64,000 nucleotides of DNA from Trinickia soli (GTDB lineage Bacteria; Pseudomonadota; Gammaproteobacteria; Burkholderiales; Burkholderiaceae). Below, one piece after another: positions 8,534 through 17,547 of the stretch. The stretch covers positions 1 to 64,000 of the forward strand of contig NZ_PNYB01000018.1 in the NCBI RefSeq assembly GCF_002879855.1, written 5' to 3'. Position 1 is the stretch's first letter, and each line of letters opens with the position of its first letter. The position numbers and the translations under genes are program-made. A model generated the notes under the pieces. That model saw only the letters and a program-made list of their open reading frames with translations, made no database searches and was not told where the DNA came from.

Positions 8534-9745
8534 GTGTCGCATACCAGTTCATCGCAGTCCTGCGCCGTCCCAGCGGCCCACCGCGATCTCCCTCCCGCCG
8601 CGCGTCAACGCGCACGCTACGCCACCATGGCGCTGTTCTTCATCGCCGGCATGGCTTACGCGTCGTGGGGCGTGCATGTGCCGACCGTGCGCGACAAGTT
8701 TCACCTCGACCCCGCGGCGCTGTCGCTCGCGCTGTTCGTTCTGACCGGCGGCTCGATCGCTGCCACCGTCACCAACGCGAAGTGGATCGCACGCGTCGGC
8801 ACGCGCCGCGCCTGTCTCGTCGGCGGGCTCGTCATGGCGGGCGGCATGGCGTTGATTTTAGTCGCGCCGACCTACGCCGTGCTGTTGCCGGTGCTCGCCG
8901 TATTCGGCGCAGGAATGGCGACGATGGACGTGGCGATGAACGCGGAAGCCAGCGCCGTCGAACAAGCGCTCGGGCGGCCCATCATGTCTTCGCTGCATGG
9001 CATGTTCAGCATCGGCGGGATGATCGGCGCAGGCGCAGGCGGCCTTGCGCTCGCGCACGGCATGACCGGCGCGCTGCACCTGCTGCTGGCCGCGCTCGTC
9101 TGCGTCGTCGTGCTCGCGCTCAGTTGCCCGGCCGTGTTGCCGCAGGTGCCGCACGCGGAGAGCCATCACGGCGAGGCGGGCGCCAGCCGCTGGCGTTCGC
9201 CCGTCTTGTGGGCGCTCGGGGCCGTTGCGCTCATCGCGCTCATTGCCGAAGGCGCCATGTACGATTGGGCCGCCGTCTACATGCGCGATGTCGTGCATTC
9301 GACGCCGGCGTTCGCCAGCGCCGGCTATGCGGCATTCACGGGTGCGATGGCGGCCGGACGATTTGCCGGCGACGCCGTGCGGGCGCGCTTCGGCGCCGTG
9401 CAGCTCGTGCTGGCTAGCGCCTCGATCGCCTGTGCGGGCATGGTCGGCGCCCTCGTGCTGCCATTTTCGATTACGGCGCTCGTCGGGTTCGCGATGATGG
9501 GCGTCGGGCTCGCGAACATGATGCCCGTGCTGTTCGCCGCGGCCATGCGCGTGCGCGGCATTCATGCCGCCGTCGGGCTGGCGCACGTCGCGAGCATCGC
9601 TTATGTCGGTTTGCTGTTCGGGCCCGTCTTGATCGGCGGCGTTGCGCAGGCGACGAATCTTTCGGTCGGGCTGTCGGTCGTTGCGCTCTGTGCGGCGCTC
9701 GTCGCGGTCATCGGGCCGCGCGTGCTGAAACGGCTCGGCGTTTGA
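8534..9745 (+). CDS. MFS transporter
   Basis: This protein of about 403 residues has some 12 hydrophobic helices and a weakly hydrophilic middle loop (LPQVPHAESHHGEAG), as in the YbjJ/FucP-like major facilitator group. The first helix (MALFFIAGMAYASWGVHVPTV) and the Gly-rich GMFSIGGMIGAGAGG segment are characteristic. The substrate is unknown. Start choice is uncertain: the frame opens at a TTG (8486), a GTG lies at 8534, and the first ATG (8627) would begin right at helix 1. No Shine-Dalgarno decides among them. The stretch just before (8477-8518) is a polypyrimidine repeat of CGCCCTTTTT units. Confidence 0.75.
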   Translation: MSHTSSSQSCAVPAAHRDLPPAARQRARYATMALFFIAGMAYASWGVHVPTVRDKFHLDPAALSLALFVLTGGSIAATVTNAKWIARVGTRRACLVGGLVMAGGMALILVAPTYAVLLPVLAVFGAGMATMDVAMNAEASAVEQALGRPIMSSLHGMFSIGGMIGAGAGGLALAHGMTGALHLLLAALVCVVVLALSCPAVLPQVPHAESHHGEAGASRWRSPVLWALGAVALIALIAEGAMYDWAAVYMRDVVHSTPAFASAGYAAFTGAMAAGRFAGDAVRARFGAVQLVLASASIACAGMVGALVLPFSITALVGFAMMGVGLANMMPVLFAAAMRVRGIHAAVGLAHVASIAYVGLLFGPVLIGGVAQATNLSVGLSVVALCAALVAVIGPRVLKRLGV

Positions 9746-9787
9746 ATGCAGTGCCGCCGCCGTTGGCGATAGATACCCCACAATACA

Positions 9788-9822
9788 AAGGGGCGCGCAC
9801 GCTGTTCGCGTACACGCCCCTT
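9788..9822. terminator. Hairpin between convergent MFS and livK genes
   Basis: AAGGGGCG (9788-9795) pairs with CGCCCCTT (9815-9822), an 8-bp stem with a 19-base loop. It is placed between two converging stops, as expected for a bidirectional terminator, but neither side has a strong T-tract. Confidence 0.45.
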
Positions 9823-9886
9823 CCACCTTTCTCTGCGGCAGCCGGCTACGCTGGCGCGCCGGCCGCACATCGATCGGTCAAGCCGA

Positions 9887-11035
9887 TTACATCGCCACTT
9901 CGTTCAGCAGCGTCTTCTTGCCGGCCTTGTAGTTGTACAGCGAGATCACGCCGTGCTTCAGGTCGCCGTGTGCGTCGAACTGCGTTTCGCCGATCACGCC
10001 CTTGTAGTCCGTCGACGGCAAAGCCGCGAGGATCTTCGCCGGATCGGTCGAGTTCGCGCGCTTCATCGCGTCGACGATGATGTAGACGGCGTCATACGTG
10101 AACGGTGCGTAAATCTGGATCGGCACACCGAAACGCGCCTTGTACTTGGCTTCGAACTCCTGGCCAGCCTTGCCCATCTTCTCGAGCGAGCGGCCCGCTT
10201 CCGAACAGACGACGTTATCGGTCGCATCGCCAGCCAGCGTGGAGAGCTGATCGGTACAGACGCCGTCACCCGCGAGGATCTTCGCCTTGATGCCGAGCTG
10301 CTTCGCTTGCTTGGCGAACGGGCCGCCGGTGGCATCCATGCCGCCGTACATGATCGCGTCGGGGCCTTCGCCCTTGATCTTCGTCAGAATCGCGCGGAAG
10401 TCGACCGCCTTGTCGTTCGTCGCGTCATGCGAGAGGACGGTCATGCCGAGCGACTTCGCGGTCTTTTCGAATTCGTTCGCCAAGCCTTGGCCGTAAGCCG
10501 TGGCGTCGTCGACGATCGCGACCTTCTTCAGATTCAAAGTCTTAGCTGCGTAGTTTGCGAGAGCCGGGCCTTGCTGCGCATCGGTCGCCACGACGCGGAA
10601 CGTCGTCTTGAAGCCTTGCAGCGTGTATTGGGGGTTCGTTGCCGACGGCGAGATCTGCGCGATGCCCGCATCGCTGTAGATCTTCGAAGCCGGGATCGTC
10701 GTACCGGAGTTCAAGTGCCCAACCACTGCCACAACCTTGTCATCGACAAGCTTCTGCGCAACCTGCGTAGCCGTACGCGGGTCAGCCGCGTCGTCTTGCG
10801 CGTCCAGTTGCAGCGTGACCTTCTGGCCGCCGATCACGAGACCCTTCTTGTTGATTTCCTCGACGGCGAGGCGCGCACCGTTTTCGTTGTCCTTGCCGAG
10901 GTGGGCGATCTGGCCAGTCAGCGGCGCGACGTGGCCGATTTTGACGATTTCATCAGCTGCTGCGCCCGTTGCCATCGTCGCAGCCAACATCGCAGCCGCG
11001 CTGATCGGCAACAGTTTTTGCATCTTGCTATTCAT
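9887..11035 (-). CDS. livK: Branched-chain amino acid ABC transporter periplasmic binding protein (LivK type)
   Basis: This 382-residue periplasmic binding protein has an N-terminal signal peptide (about residues 1-27, ending ...TGAAADE) followed by the Peripla_BP fold opening with IVKIGHVAPLTGQIAHLGKDNENG, typical of LivJ/LivK. It would capture leucine, isoleucine, valine or related amino acids for a LivHMGF transporter. No permease or ATPase genes are adjacent, so it is a solitary binding protein here. The frame is open 86 codons further upstream. The ATG at 11035 is chosen from the signal peptide and a GGAGA about 7 bases upstream. Confidence 0.92.
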   Translation of the reverse strand: MNSKMQKLLPISAAAMLAATMATGAAADEIVKIGHVAPLTGQIAHLGKDNENGARLAVEEINKKGLVIGGQKVTLQLDAQDDAADPRTATQVAQKLVDDKVVAVVGHLNSGTTIPASKIYSDAGIAQISPSATNPQYTLQGFKTTFRVVATDAQQGPALANYAAKTLNLKKVAIVDDATAYGQGLANEFEKTAKSLGMTVLSHDATNDKAVDFRAILTKIKGEGPDAIMYGGMDATGGPFAKQAKQLGIKAKILAGDGVCTDQLSTLAGDATDNVVCSEAGRSLEKMGKAGQEFEAKYKARFGVPIQIYAPFTYDAVYIIVDAMKRANSTDPAKILAALPSTDYKGVIGETQFDAHGDLKHGVISLYNYKAGKKTLLNEVAM

Positions 11036-11491
11036 GTAAGTCTCCGGTTTTCGGTCCCAAAAACGACGTGATCGCCCTAATCCCCGCCTTCCTCTTGTCT
11101 GTGCCGAAGGGGCAATTACGCCGGATGCATCGTCATGCACTTGGTCGGGCACGCGAGCGGACCTGTTCGTGACAAGCCGCGCCTTCGTGCTGCGCGCAAG
11201 TGTAGGGCAACAAATTAAAGTTGGGGGCTTTTTTGAGAAACTGGGAAGACTACTAATAGCGCCGAGCGCAGAAAAGTTCTGGCAAAAACCCATCTCCCGC
11301 CCGGAAACGCAATAGGCATGCGGGTTTTCGCGTAGTCGCCCTGCACGGCGATCACGCGGCGCCCTTCATAAATTCGTGGCAAAAATCGCCTAACACATTG
11401 ATCGCGATCAAAAATAACGTTTAGCGCGGCATGCAAACGGCATTCAGTTGCCATGACTACCGAGGCGCTTATACAGCCTCTCGTAGACTGT
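11036..11491. other. 456-bp region upstream of livK
   Basis: This space lies between the livK start and the end of the nitronate monooxygenase gene, both on the minus strand. It must hold the livK promoter. The part near 11205-11270 is relatively AT-rich. No ORF with a credible start, no strong hairpin and no recognisable regulator site were found. Confidence 0.4.
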
Positions 11492-12607
11492 TTATTCGAA
11501 TGTCGGCAAACGCGGCACCTGGCCGGAAAGAGCCCGCCATTCGGCATCGAGCGCGCCGACGATCTCCGCGGCACCGCAGCCGGGCCGCCGATTGCGAATC
11601 AGCGGCGCGCCCTGGCCCGCCCAAAGCGAGAGGTAATCGCCGCGATCGGAGCGGGCCGCGGTTTGCCGCAACTCCTGCGTCAGCGCGTTTTGCACGGGAT
11701 AGGGCGCAACGCGCGCGGGCTCCGCCTCGAGGCGGTCCATCAACCGATTGCGAATGCCGCGTGCATAGCGGCCTGTGATCGCACGCGTGACGCTCGTCGC
11801 GGTGTCTGCGCTGGCGGCGAGCCGCTGCTTCCAGTCCGCGGCGGCACTGCTTTCGGCGCATGCGAGGAACACGGTGCCGAGTTGCGCGGCCTGCGCGCCC
11901 AGTGCGAGCGCCGCTGCGATCCCGCGCCCGTCCATGATGCCGCCCGCCGCGATGACCGGGATCTCGAGCGCGTCCACCAGTTGCGGCACGAGGGCCATCG
12001 TGCCGATCAGCGGATTGGTTTGCGCATCGATGAACGTGCCGCGATGCCCGCCCGCCTCGGCGCCTTGCGCGCAGACGGCGTCGGCGCCGGCGTCGCGCCA
12101 CGCGAGGCCTTCGGCGACATGGGTCGCCGTGCCGATCACATAGCTGCCGGCCGCTTTGAGGCGCTCGACGTCGGGCGCGTCGAGCACGCCGAACGTGAAG
12201 CTGACGACGGGCACGCGCAGCGCGATCGCTTGTTCCAGTTGTTCGCGAAACGCTGGCGCATAGCGCTCGGGCGTACGGCCCGGCGGCAAACCGAGTTCCG
12301 CGCGCAACGGGTCGATGGCGTCGAGCGCGCGACGGACCGTGGCGTCGTCGGGCGTGGCCGCGCTCGGCATGAAAAGATTGATGCCGAACGCGCGCGAGGT
12401 CGCTGCGCGAATCTGCGCCACTTCGGCGGCCAGCTTGTCCGGCGCCATCGCCCCGGCGCCCAACATGCCGAGCGCACCGGCGTTGCTGGTCGCAATCACC
12501 ATCGCGGGCGTCGTCGCGCCCACCATCGGCGCCTGCACGAGCGGCAGCCGCAGGCCGAAACGCTCCGCAAACGCGGGGAGAGAGGGATTCGTTGCGCTCA
12601 TGTTCAT
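11492..12607 (-). CDS. Nitronate monooxygenase (2-nitropropane dioxygenase family)
   Basis: This 371-residue FMN-dependent TIM-barrel enzyme oxidises alkyl nitronates such as propionate-3-nitronate. Signatures include QAPMVGATTPAMVIATSNAGALGMLGAG near the N-terminus, the flavin-binding AQGAEAGGHRG loop (catalytic His in the GGH element), AAGGIMDGRG and GAQAAQLGTVFL. The ATG at 12607 follows AGGA with 5-base spacing; a second ATG lies two codons on. It diverges from a dienelactone hydrolase across a 340-bp region holding inverted repeats. Such pairings hint at a catabolic role, but the substrate is not defined. Confidence 0.88.
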   Translation of the reverse strand: MNMSATNPSLPAFAERFGLRLPLVQAPMVGATTPAMVIATSNAGALGMLGAGAMAPDKLAAEVAQIRAATSRAFGINLFMPSAATPDDATVRRALDAIDPLRAELGLPPGRTPERYAPAFREQLEQAIALRVPVVSFTFGVLDAPDVERLKAAGSYVIGTATHVAEGLAWRDAGADAVCAQGAEAGGHRGTFIDAQTNPLIGTMALVPQLVDALEIPVIAAGGIMDGRGIAAALALGAQAAQLGTVFLACAESSAAADWKQRLAASADTATSVTRAITGRYARGIRNRLMDRLEAEPARVAPYPVQNALTQELRQTAARSDRGDYLSLWAGQGAPLIRNRRPGCGAAEIVGALDAEWRALSGQVPRLPTFE

Positions 12608-12947
12608 ATCGATCCTCGAGATTCGGTCCGGCGGGCCGCAGCTACGGGGGAGCGGCGCGGCGGAGCCGGGCGCCGCCATGCATCCGCCGATGCCTTCGCC
12701 GATGTTCGCCTCACTTTACGCGCGCGCCGGGCGCACGAAAAATGAATTATCGAGATCGATTCATTCCCATTCGGTGAATGACGCGAATTACGCGGTCCAG
12801 GCCGAAGACCAGCGCGACGACGTGTCGGACAGGCGGCCCGCCCTTCAACCGTCCCGGCTCCGGGCAGAACCCACGGCGCGCGTTCAGCGGACTCTGCAAT
12901 TCGGTGCCAAACTGGCGGACCCTTTGACTACGAGATTGAGGTGGCGA
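12608..12947. other. 340-bp divergent regulatory region
   Basis: This region lies between nitronate monooxygenase (minus) and dienelactone hydrolase (plus). No small gene was recognised. Around 12742-12781 it holds two overlapping inverted repeats built from the same half-site. These are listed separately as a possible operator. Confidence 0.4.
12742..12781. promoter_or_regulatory. Possible operator with overlapping inverted repeats
   Basis: ATGAAT (12742-12747) mirrors ATTCAT (12759-12764), and TCATTC (12761-12766) mirrors GAATGA (12776-12781). Three related half-sites spaced by about 9-11 bases between divergent genes look like a binding site for a dimeric repressor, for example of the TetR type. 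The regulator gene is not adjacent. Confidence 0.35.
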
Positions 12948-13649
12948 ATGAGCGTGACGACTCGATGGATCGAGATCGATGCGGGTGGCGGCGAGCGCTA
13001 CGATGGATACCTCGCCGTGCCGCGTGCGGGCAAAGGCCCCGGCGTCATCATCGTGCAGGAAATCTTCGGCGTGAACGCGCATATCCAGTCTGTCGCCGAA
13101 CAATATGCACTCGCGGGCTATGTCGCCCTCGCGCCCGATATTTTCTGGCGCGCCGAGCGGCGGGTGGAACTGGGCTACGTCGGCCCTGACCGCGACAAGG
13201 CGTTGGCGTTGCTCAAGCGCATCGATGCGAACCAGACCGCTGCCGATCTGGGCGCGGCTGCCCATACGCTGCGCGCCCTACCCGAAACGACAGGCAAGAT
13301 CGGCGCCGTCGGCTTCTGTTTCGGCGGCCAGCTGGCTTATCTGATGGCGGCACGCGGCAGCGTCGATGCGGCCGTCGCCTACTACGGCGGGGGTATTCAG
13401 AACAAACTCGACGAAGCGACCAATATCCGCGTACCGATGCTGTTCCACTATGCGGAACACGATGCGTCGATTCCGCAGAACGCCGTGGCACAGGTGAAGC
13501 AACGCATGGCGGGACACGCCGGCGTGCAGTTCTTCGACTACCCGGGCGCGGAGCACGGCTTCAACTGCTCGGACCGTTCCGCCTACGACCAACATGCGTC
13601 GGCGCTTGCGCACGGGCGCACGTTGACGTTCCTTTCGTCGATTCTTTGA
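12948..13649 (+). CDS. Dienelactone hydrolase family protein
   Basis: This 233-residue alpha/beta hydrolase of the dienelactone hydrolase family uses a Cys-His-Asp triad. The nucleophile is in GFCFGG (about residue 124), the acid in HYAEHDASIP and the His in GAEHGFNC. QEIFGVN near residue 38 supplies the Glu and oxyanion region. The enzyme type hydrolyses dienelactone to maleylacetate in chloroaromatic breakdown; many chromosomal paralogues have other ester substrates. A GAGGTG about 5 bases before the ATG at 12948 supports this start over the much longer open frame upstream. It is divergent from nitronate monooxygenase. Confidence 0.88.
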   Translation: MSVTTRWIEIDAGGGERYDGYLAVPRAGKGPGVIIVQEIFGVNAHIQSVAEQYALAGYVALAPDIFWRAERRVELGYVGPDRDKALALLKRIDANQTAADLGAAAHTLRALPETTGKIGAVGFCFGGQLAYLMAARGSVDAAVAYYGGGIQNKLDEATNIRVPMLFHYAEHDASIPQNAVAQVKQRMAGHAGVQFFDYPGAEHGFNCSDRSAYDQHASALAHGRTLTFLSSIL

Positions 13650-13772
13650 GATGCGGTTGAAGCGGCGGGACGGTGCGGCGGGACAGCGGGGCTGAAAAGC
13701 GCGGCGGCTGAGCGCCGCGCCGGATGGAGCGTGCGCCGGCCCGCGAAGGCCAGGGCGCGTTGAACGGGCTGG

Positions 13773-14087
13773 TTAAGCCTTCTTCGAATAAGCGCTGCAC
13801 CAGCCCTTGCCGGACACCTGCTTGCCGCCGAAAATCGGACACGGCGCGAAAGCGTCGGTCGGCTTGCCCTGGAAGAATTGGCAATTGCTGCATTCCTGGC
13901 CTGCGGCGTATTTGGGGTACTTCGCCTTGTCGACCGTGGTCGCGTCCAGCTTGTAGCCGAGCCCTTGCGCGGTCGGGTCGCTTTCGGCGACCTTCGGCGC
14001 ATCGGCCAGAGCCTGACGCGAACCCAGCGCGAGCGCGGAGGCGGCGCCCAGGCTCGTAATCAGAAACGTGCGACGGGACGATTTCAT
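13773..14087 (-). CDS. High-potential iron-sulfur protein (HiPIP), Tat-exported
   Basis: This 104-residue precursor has a twin-arginine signal (SRRTFLIT at residues 4-11, hydrophobic core, cleavage near ALA-DA), so the folded protein with its cluster is exported by Tat. The mature part has four cysteines at 66, 69, 83 and 97 (CxxC, then 13-residue spacings), the [4Fe-4S] pattern of HiPIP, with the tyrosine and aromatic residues usual around the cluster. HiPIPs carry electrons in the periplasm to terminal oxidases or reaction centres. It is a single gene, convergent with the dienelactone hydrolase gene. Confidence 0.92.
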   Translation of the reverse strand: MKSSRRTFLITSLGAASALALGSRQALADAPKVAESDPTAQGLGYKLDATTVDKAKYPKYAAGQECSNCQFFQGKPTDAFAPCPIFGGKQVSGKGWCSAYSKKA

Positions 14088-14287
14088 GGGGACTCTCCTT
14101 AGGTATGGTCCTGCTCACCGCTGCTCTACGGCAGCAGTGGCCCAGCATAGCAACGAAGTGCGGCCGGCGCAGCCAGCTTGAGCAAATGTCCCGGATAAGT
14201 GCGTCAGTTCGTCGCGGCCGCCCTGGCGCCTGCCTGTCCGGCGCTCAGTCCGGCGATAAGTTTCTTTCTCGCTGTGTCATCGGCGCG

Positions 14288-15394
14288 TCACGCCCGCCCC
14301 GCGAGTTCGCACACGCGCTGTGCGATCGCAAGCGAGGCCGTCAAACCCGGCGATTCGATGCCGAACAGATTGACGAGGCCGCGCACGCCGTGGGCGGCGG
14401 GCCCTTGAATCACGAAGTCGGCTGCAGGCTCGCCGGGGCCGGACAGCTTCGGGCGGATGCCCGCGTAAGCCGGCTGCAGCGCGTCGTCGGGCAAGGCCGG
14501 CCAATATTCGCGGATGGCCGAGTAAAACGAGTCCGCGCGGCGGGGATCGACGTCGTAATTGATCGTATCGACCCACTCGACATCGGGACCGAAGCGCGCC
14601 TGCCCGCCGAGGTCCAGCGTCAGGTGCACGCCGAGTCCCGCTTCGTTCGGCATCGGATAGATGAGCCGCGAAAACGGGGCGCGGCCTGAGATGCTGAAGT
14701 AACTGCCGCGCGCGAGGTACAGCGGCGGGACGTGGCGCGCATCGAGGCCCCGAATCTTGCGGGCCAGCGCATTGGCGTGCAGCCCCGCACTGTTGATGAC
14801 GCATGCAGCCGAAAGCGTCGTGGGCGAGTCGCCACCAACCGTCACGACGAACCGCCCCGCCCGCGCTTCGACCGATTCGACTGGCGAATGGAACGTGCAG
14901 ACAGCGCCGTTGCGCTCGGCATCGCCTTGCAGCGCCAGCAGTAGCTGGTGGCTGTCGACTATGCCGGTTTGCGGCGAGAACACGGCCGCTTCGCATTGCA
15001 ACGCCGGTTCCAACTCACGCGCGTCTGCGCCGCTCAGGCGGATCAGGTCCAGCACGCCGTTTTCCTTCCCGCGCGCTTCGATCGCGGCAAGCTGCGGCAA
15101 CTGGTTGCGCGCGGTCGCGACGAGCAGCTTGCCGCAACGCTCGTGCGGCACGCCACGGTCGGCGCAATATTCGTAGAGCATCTCGCGGCCGCGCACGCAC
15201 AGCGTCGCCTTCAGCGAGCCGCGAGGATAGTAAAGCCCCGCGTGTATGACTTCGCTATTGCGCGAGCTCGTGCCCGTGCCGATCGCTTCCGTCGCTTCGA
15301 GCACGATCACCTCGCGACCACGCTGCGCCAGCGCGCGCGCCACCGCAAGACCGACCACGCCCGCGCCGATCACCACACATTCGATCTCATCCAT
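14288..15394 (-). CDS. NAD(P)/FAD-dependent oxidoreductase, L-2-hydroxyglutarate oxidase-like
   Basis: This 368-residue flavoenzyme has the DAO/LhgO fold. The N-terminal dinucleotide motif is G10-A-G-V-V-G15, followed by the acidic Glu of [27 protein letters not shown], where the [11 protein letters not shown] segment is typical of LhgO/YgaF. A later INSAGLHAN and the C-terminal [13 protein letters not shown] are also family hallmarks. It probably oxidises a 2-hydroxyacid and passes electrons to the quinone pool; the true substrate is inferred only. The ATG at 15394 is chosen because it places the GxGxxG motif at the usual distance. It is transcribed alone. Confidence 0.82.
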   Translation of the reverse strand: MDEIECVVIGAGVVGLAVARALAQRGREVIVLEATEAIGTGTSSRNSEVIHAGLYYPRGSLKATLCVRGREMLYEYCADRGVPHERCGKLLVATARNQLPQLAAIEARGKENGVLDLIRLSGADARELEPALQCEAAVFSPQTGIVDSHQLLLALQGDAERNGAVCTFHSPVESVEARAGRFVVTVGGDSPTTLSAACVINSAGLHANALARKIRGLDARHVPPLYLARGSYFSISGRAPFSRLIYPMPNEAGLGVHLTLDLGGQARFGPDVEWVDTINYDVDPRRADSFYSAIREYWPALPDDALQPAYAGIRPKLSGPGEPAADFVIQGPAAHGVRGLVNLFGIESPGLTASLAIAQRVCELAGRA

Positions 15395-15613
15395 GTCTGT
15401 CGTCGCGGCCCGCTTGGCCGCGCTTCTCCGTCCGCTTGCACCTTCGGTGGGACTTCGTCGCAAGAGCGCCTACCACGCCCGGACCGTCCGGCTCCGCATC
15501 GCGCGGCCCGCATGAAGCGGCATTGCGTCGATACATGAGGGCGATTGTACGACGCGCGGCAAAAGCCGCTTCGGCAAGCGGCCCGAAACCGTGCGCTAAC
15601 GGCCGCAGGCTCG

Positions 15614-16591
15614 TCAAAAGCCGATCGGCCGACGGCGGGCTCCGCGTTCGGGACGAATATCGTCGGCGCGCACCACGTCGCGTCCGTCCACCCGCGCCGT
15701 GCCGAAAGCATGCAAAATCGCGCGGCGCATATCGCGCGGCGAAGCGCGCGACAACGCTTCGAGCGCGTCCTCGTCGAGCTGCGCCGGAAAGCGCCGTCCC
15801 CAGTTATGGGCGCCGCGCACTTCCTCGTAAATCGTCCGTGCGATGCGGCGCGCACCCTCGCGATCGGGCGGCTCGATTTCGTAGATGCTCATCCGGCTCA
15901 AAATCGGTGCGGGGATCGCACGCTCGTCGTTGGCCGTCGCAATCCAGATCACCTGGCCCGCGTCGATCGGCACTTCGGCGAATTCGTCGATGAAGGTTTG
16001 CGCGGTCTCGTGTTCGAGCAGCGCGTAGAGCGCACCGAGCGGGTCGTATTGGGAATCGCCGCTCGCCTTGTCGATTTCGTCGACGACGATCACGGGGTTC
16101 GCGTAGCTGCCGTTCACGAGCGTTTCGAATACTTTGCCGGGCTTCGCATTCTTCCATTGCGACGAAGCGCCCGACAGGATCCAGCCCGCCGTCAGCGAAC
16201 TCATGGCCACATAATGGTGCGTCGTGCCGAGCAGACGCGCGAGCGCCTTGGCAAAGTGCGTTTTGCCGATGCCGGGATCGCCCAGCAAGAGCATCGGCAT
16301 CAGTTCGAGCCGGTCTTCCGTTTCGATGCAGAGCGCGACTTGCCGGCGCACGTCTTCCAAGGGATCGGCGAAGTTCGGCAGCGCGTCGATGAGGCCGTCG
16401 ATGGCTGGCATGCGGTTCGGCTTCACGCAAAAACGCAGGTTGCCGATTTTGAGCATTTTTTCGTAGGTTGCGCGCAGCGCTTCGCTCGCGCCTTCGCTGA
16501 GCTCGTTCAGCGCGGTTTCGACCCGATCGAGATCGTAGACCTTGCTGAACGACGCCACTGCGATTTCCTGCTTCACCACGGCTGTCGTCAT
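15614..16591 (-). CDS. Lon-like AAA+ ATPase without protease domain
   Basis: This 325-residue single AAA+ module has Walker A GDPGIGKT (104-111), Walker B VIVVDEID (167-174), a sensor-1 Asn in WIATANDE and a sensor-2 Arg region in RDMRRAI. The sequence around the P-loop and the ALLEHE element resemble the ATPase core of Lon. There is no Ser-Lys protease domain and no Lon N-domain, so it is a stand-alone remodelling ATPase of unknown substrate. The protein ends in a basic tail. It is transcribed alone, divergent from the hypothetical gene at 16925. Confidence 0.8.
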   Translation of the reverse strand: MTTAVVKQEIAVASFSKVYDLDRVETALNELSEGASEALRATYEKMLKIGNLRFCVKPNRMPAIDGLIDALPNFADPLEDVRRQVALCIETEDRLELMPMLLLGDPGIGKTHFAKALARLLGTTHHYVAMSSLTAGWILSGASSQWKNAKPGKVFETLVNGSYANPVIVVDEIDKASGDSQYDPLGALYALLEHETAQTFIDEFAEVPIDAGQVIWIATANDERAIPAPILSRMSIYEIEPPDREGARRIARTIYEEVRGAHNWGRRFPAQLDEDALEALSRASPRDMRRAILHAFGTARVDGRDVVRADDIRPERGARRRPIGF

Positions 16592-16924
16592 CGCTCACCT
16601 CGCATGCTGCGTTTGAGCGCGCCCCGCCGATTCTGGTGTTGCTGCCTGCGTCCGGCCTTGGGGCGGCGCATCGTTCGCTTCGTCGTCACTCCAGTGTAGT
16701 CAAGCAAGTTCCATGCGAAAAGCCAGCAGCCTCGCCCGCGTGCTGCTAACAGGGCTTTCCCGCCATTTCGAGCCGGTTTTCCGTCTGACGACACAGGACG
16801 GGTATGAGCCATGCATCTCGCAAAGCGAGCGAACCGCTCGATCACGGCTGGGCCGACCGTTAGGCGTAAGATGAACGCTTGTCGTCTCGCCGCGCCATTT
16901 GTCTGCGGTAAGGAGAGAAGTTCG
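16592..16924. other. 333-bp divergent intergenic region
   Basis: This region lies between the Lon-like ATPase (minus) and a hypothetical secreted protein (plus). Apart from a good AAGGAGAG ribosome site just before the plus-strand gene, no promoter, repeat or small ORF could be supported. Confidence 0.4.
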
Positions 16925-17518
16925 ATGAGACGTGCCACCCGCGTCGTCGCCACACTCGGTGGCGTTTTCGTCTGCGTCATAGGCGCGGCGGCCGCGCTTG
17001 CCTTCGCCAGCGCACTGTCTGCGAGCACCGCGAGGGCCGCGGGCGGGTTGGCGGCGGATTCATCCGCGAGCGCTGCCGCTGCTTCGATCGGCGACGACGC
17101 GCCGCCCCCCGTAGCATGGCAACTCGAAGTCGTGCGCGACGGGCAAACCATCGATCGCTTCGAAGCGACGACCACGCTCGGACAGGCCTTCAGCGCGACT
17201 CATCACGACGAAACGACGCATCGGGTAGGCTGCAAGGACGTGCCGGCCGGTGGCATCGATCTTGCGCGAACGATCTCGGTCTCCCCCATCGCCGCCGATG
17301 CAGGCGGCGTCACGCTCATCATCGACGCCAACGAAACGATCGAAGACGATACGGCGCCGACCACCCCGGAAGGGTGTGCGCTGCCGCCGCAGCCCCGGCG
17401 CGTCAGTGCGAGCCATCCCGGGCTCGTCGTGCCCGCCGGCGAGTGGGTCGCCTGGACCCTCATCGACAAGAATCCGACGCTTGTCTATCGCCTCCATGCG
17501 AGCGTCGCACCACATTAA
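16925..17518 (+). CDS. Hypothetical secreted or membrane-anchored protein
   Basis: I do not recognise this 197-residue protein. It starts with a basic segment and a long hydrophobic stretch (residues 10-35), either a signal peptide or a membrane anchor. An Ala/Ser-rich spacer follows, and then a globular beta-rich part (about 55-195) with two cysteines that could form a disulfide. The start at 16925 is supported by AAGGAGAG upstream. It is 29 bp ahead of the EEP-family hydrolase gene on the same strand, so co-transcription is likely. The sequence looks like an extracytoplasmic Burkholderiales-specific protein; its function is unknown. Confidence 0.7.
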   Translation: MRRATRVVATLGGVFVCVIGAAAALAFASALSASTARAAGGLAADSSASAAAASIGDDAPPPVAWQLEVVRDGQTIDRFEATTTLGQAFSATHHDETTHRVGCKDVPAGGIDLARTISVSPIAADAGGVTLIIDANETIEDDTAPTTPEGCALPPQPRRVSASHPGLVVPAGEWVAWTLIDKNPTLVYRLHASVAPH

Positions 17519-17547
17519 CGGTTGGAAGAAAGCGGACACGAAGCGGC

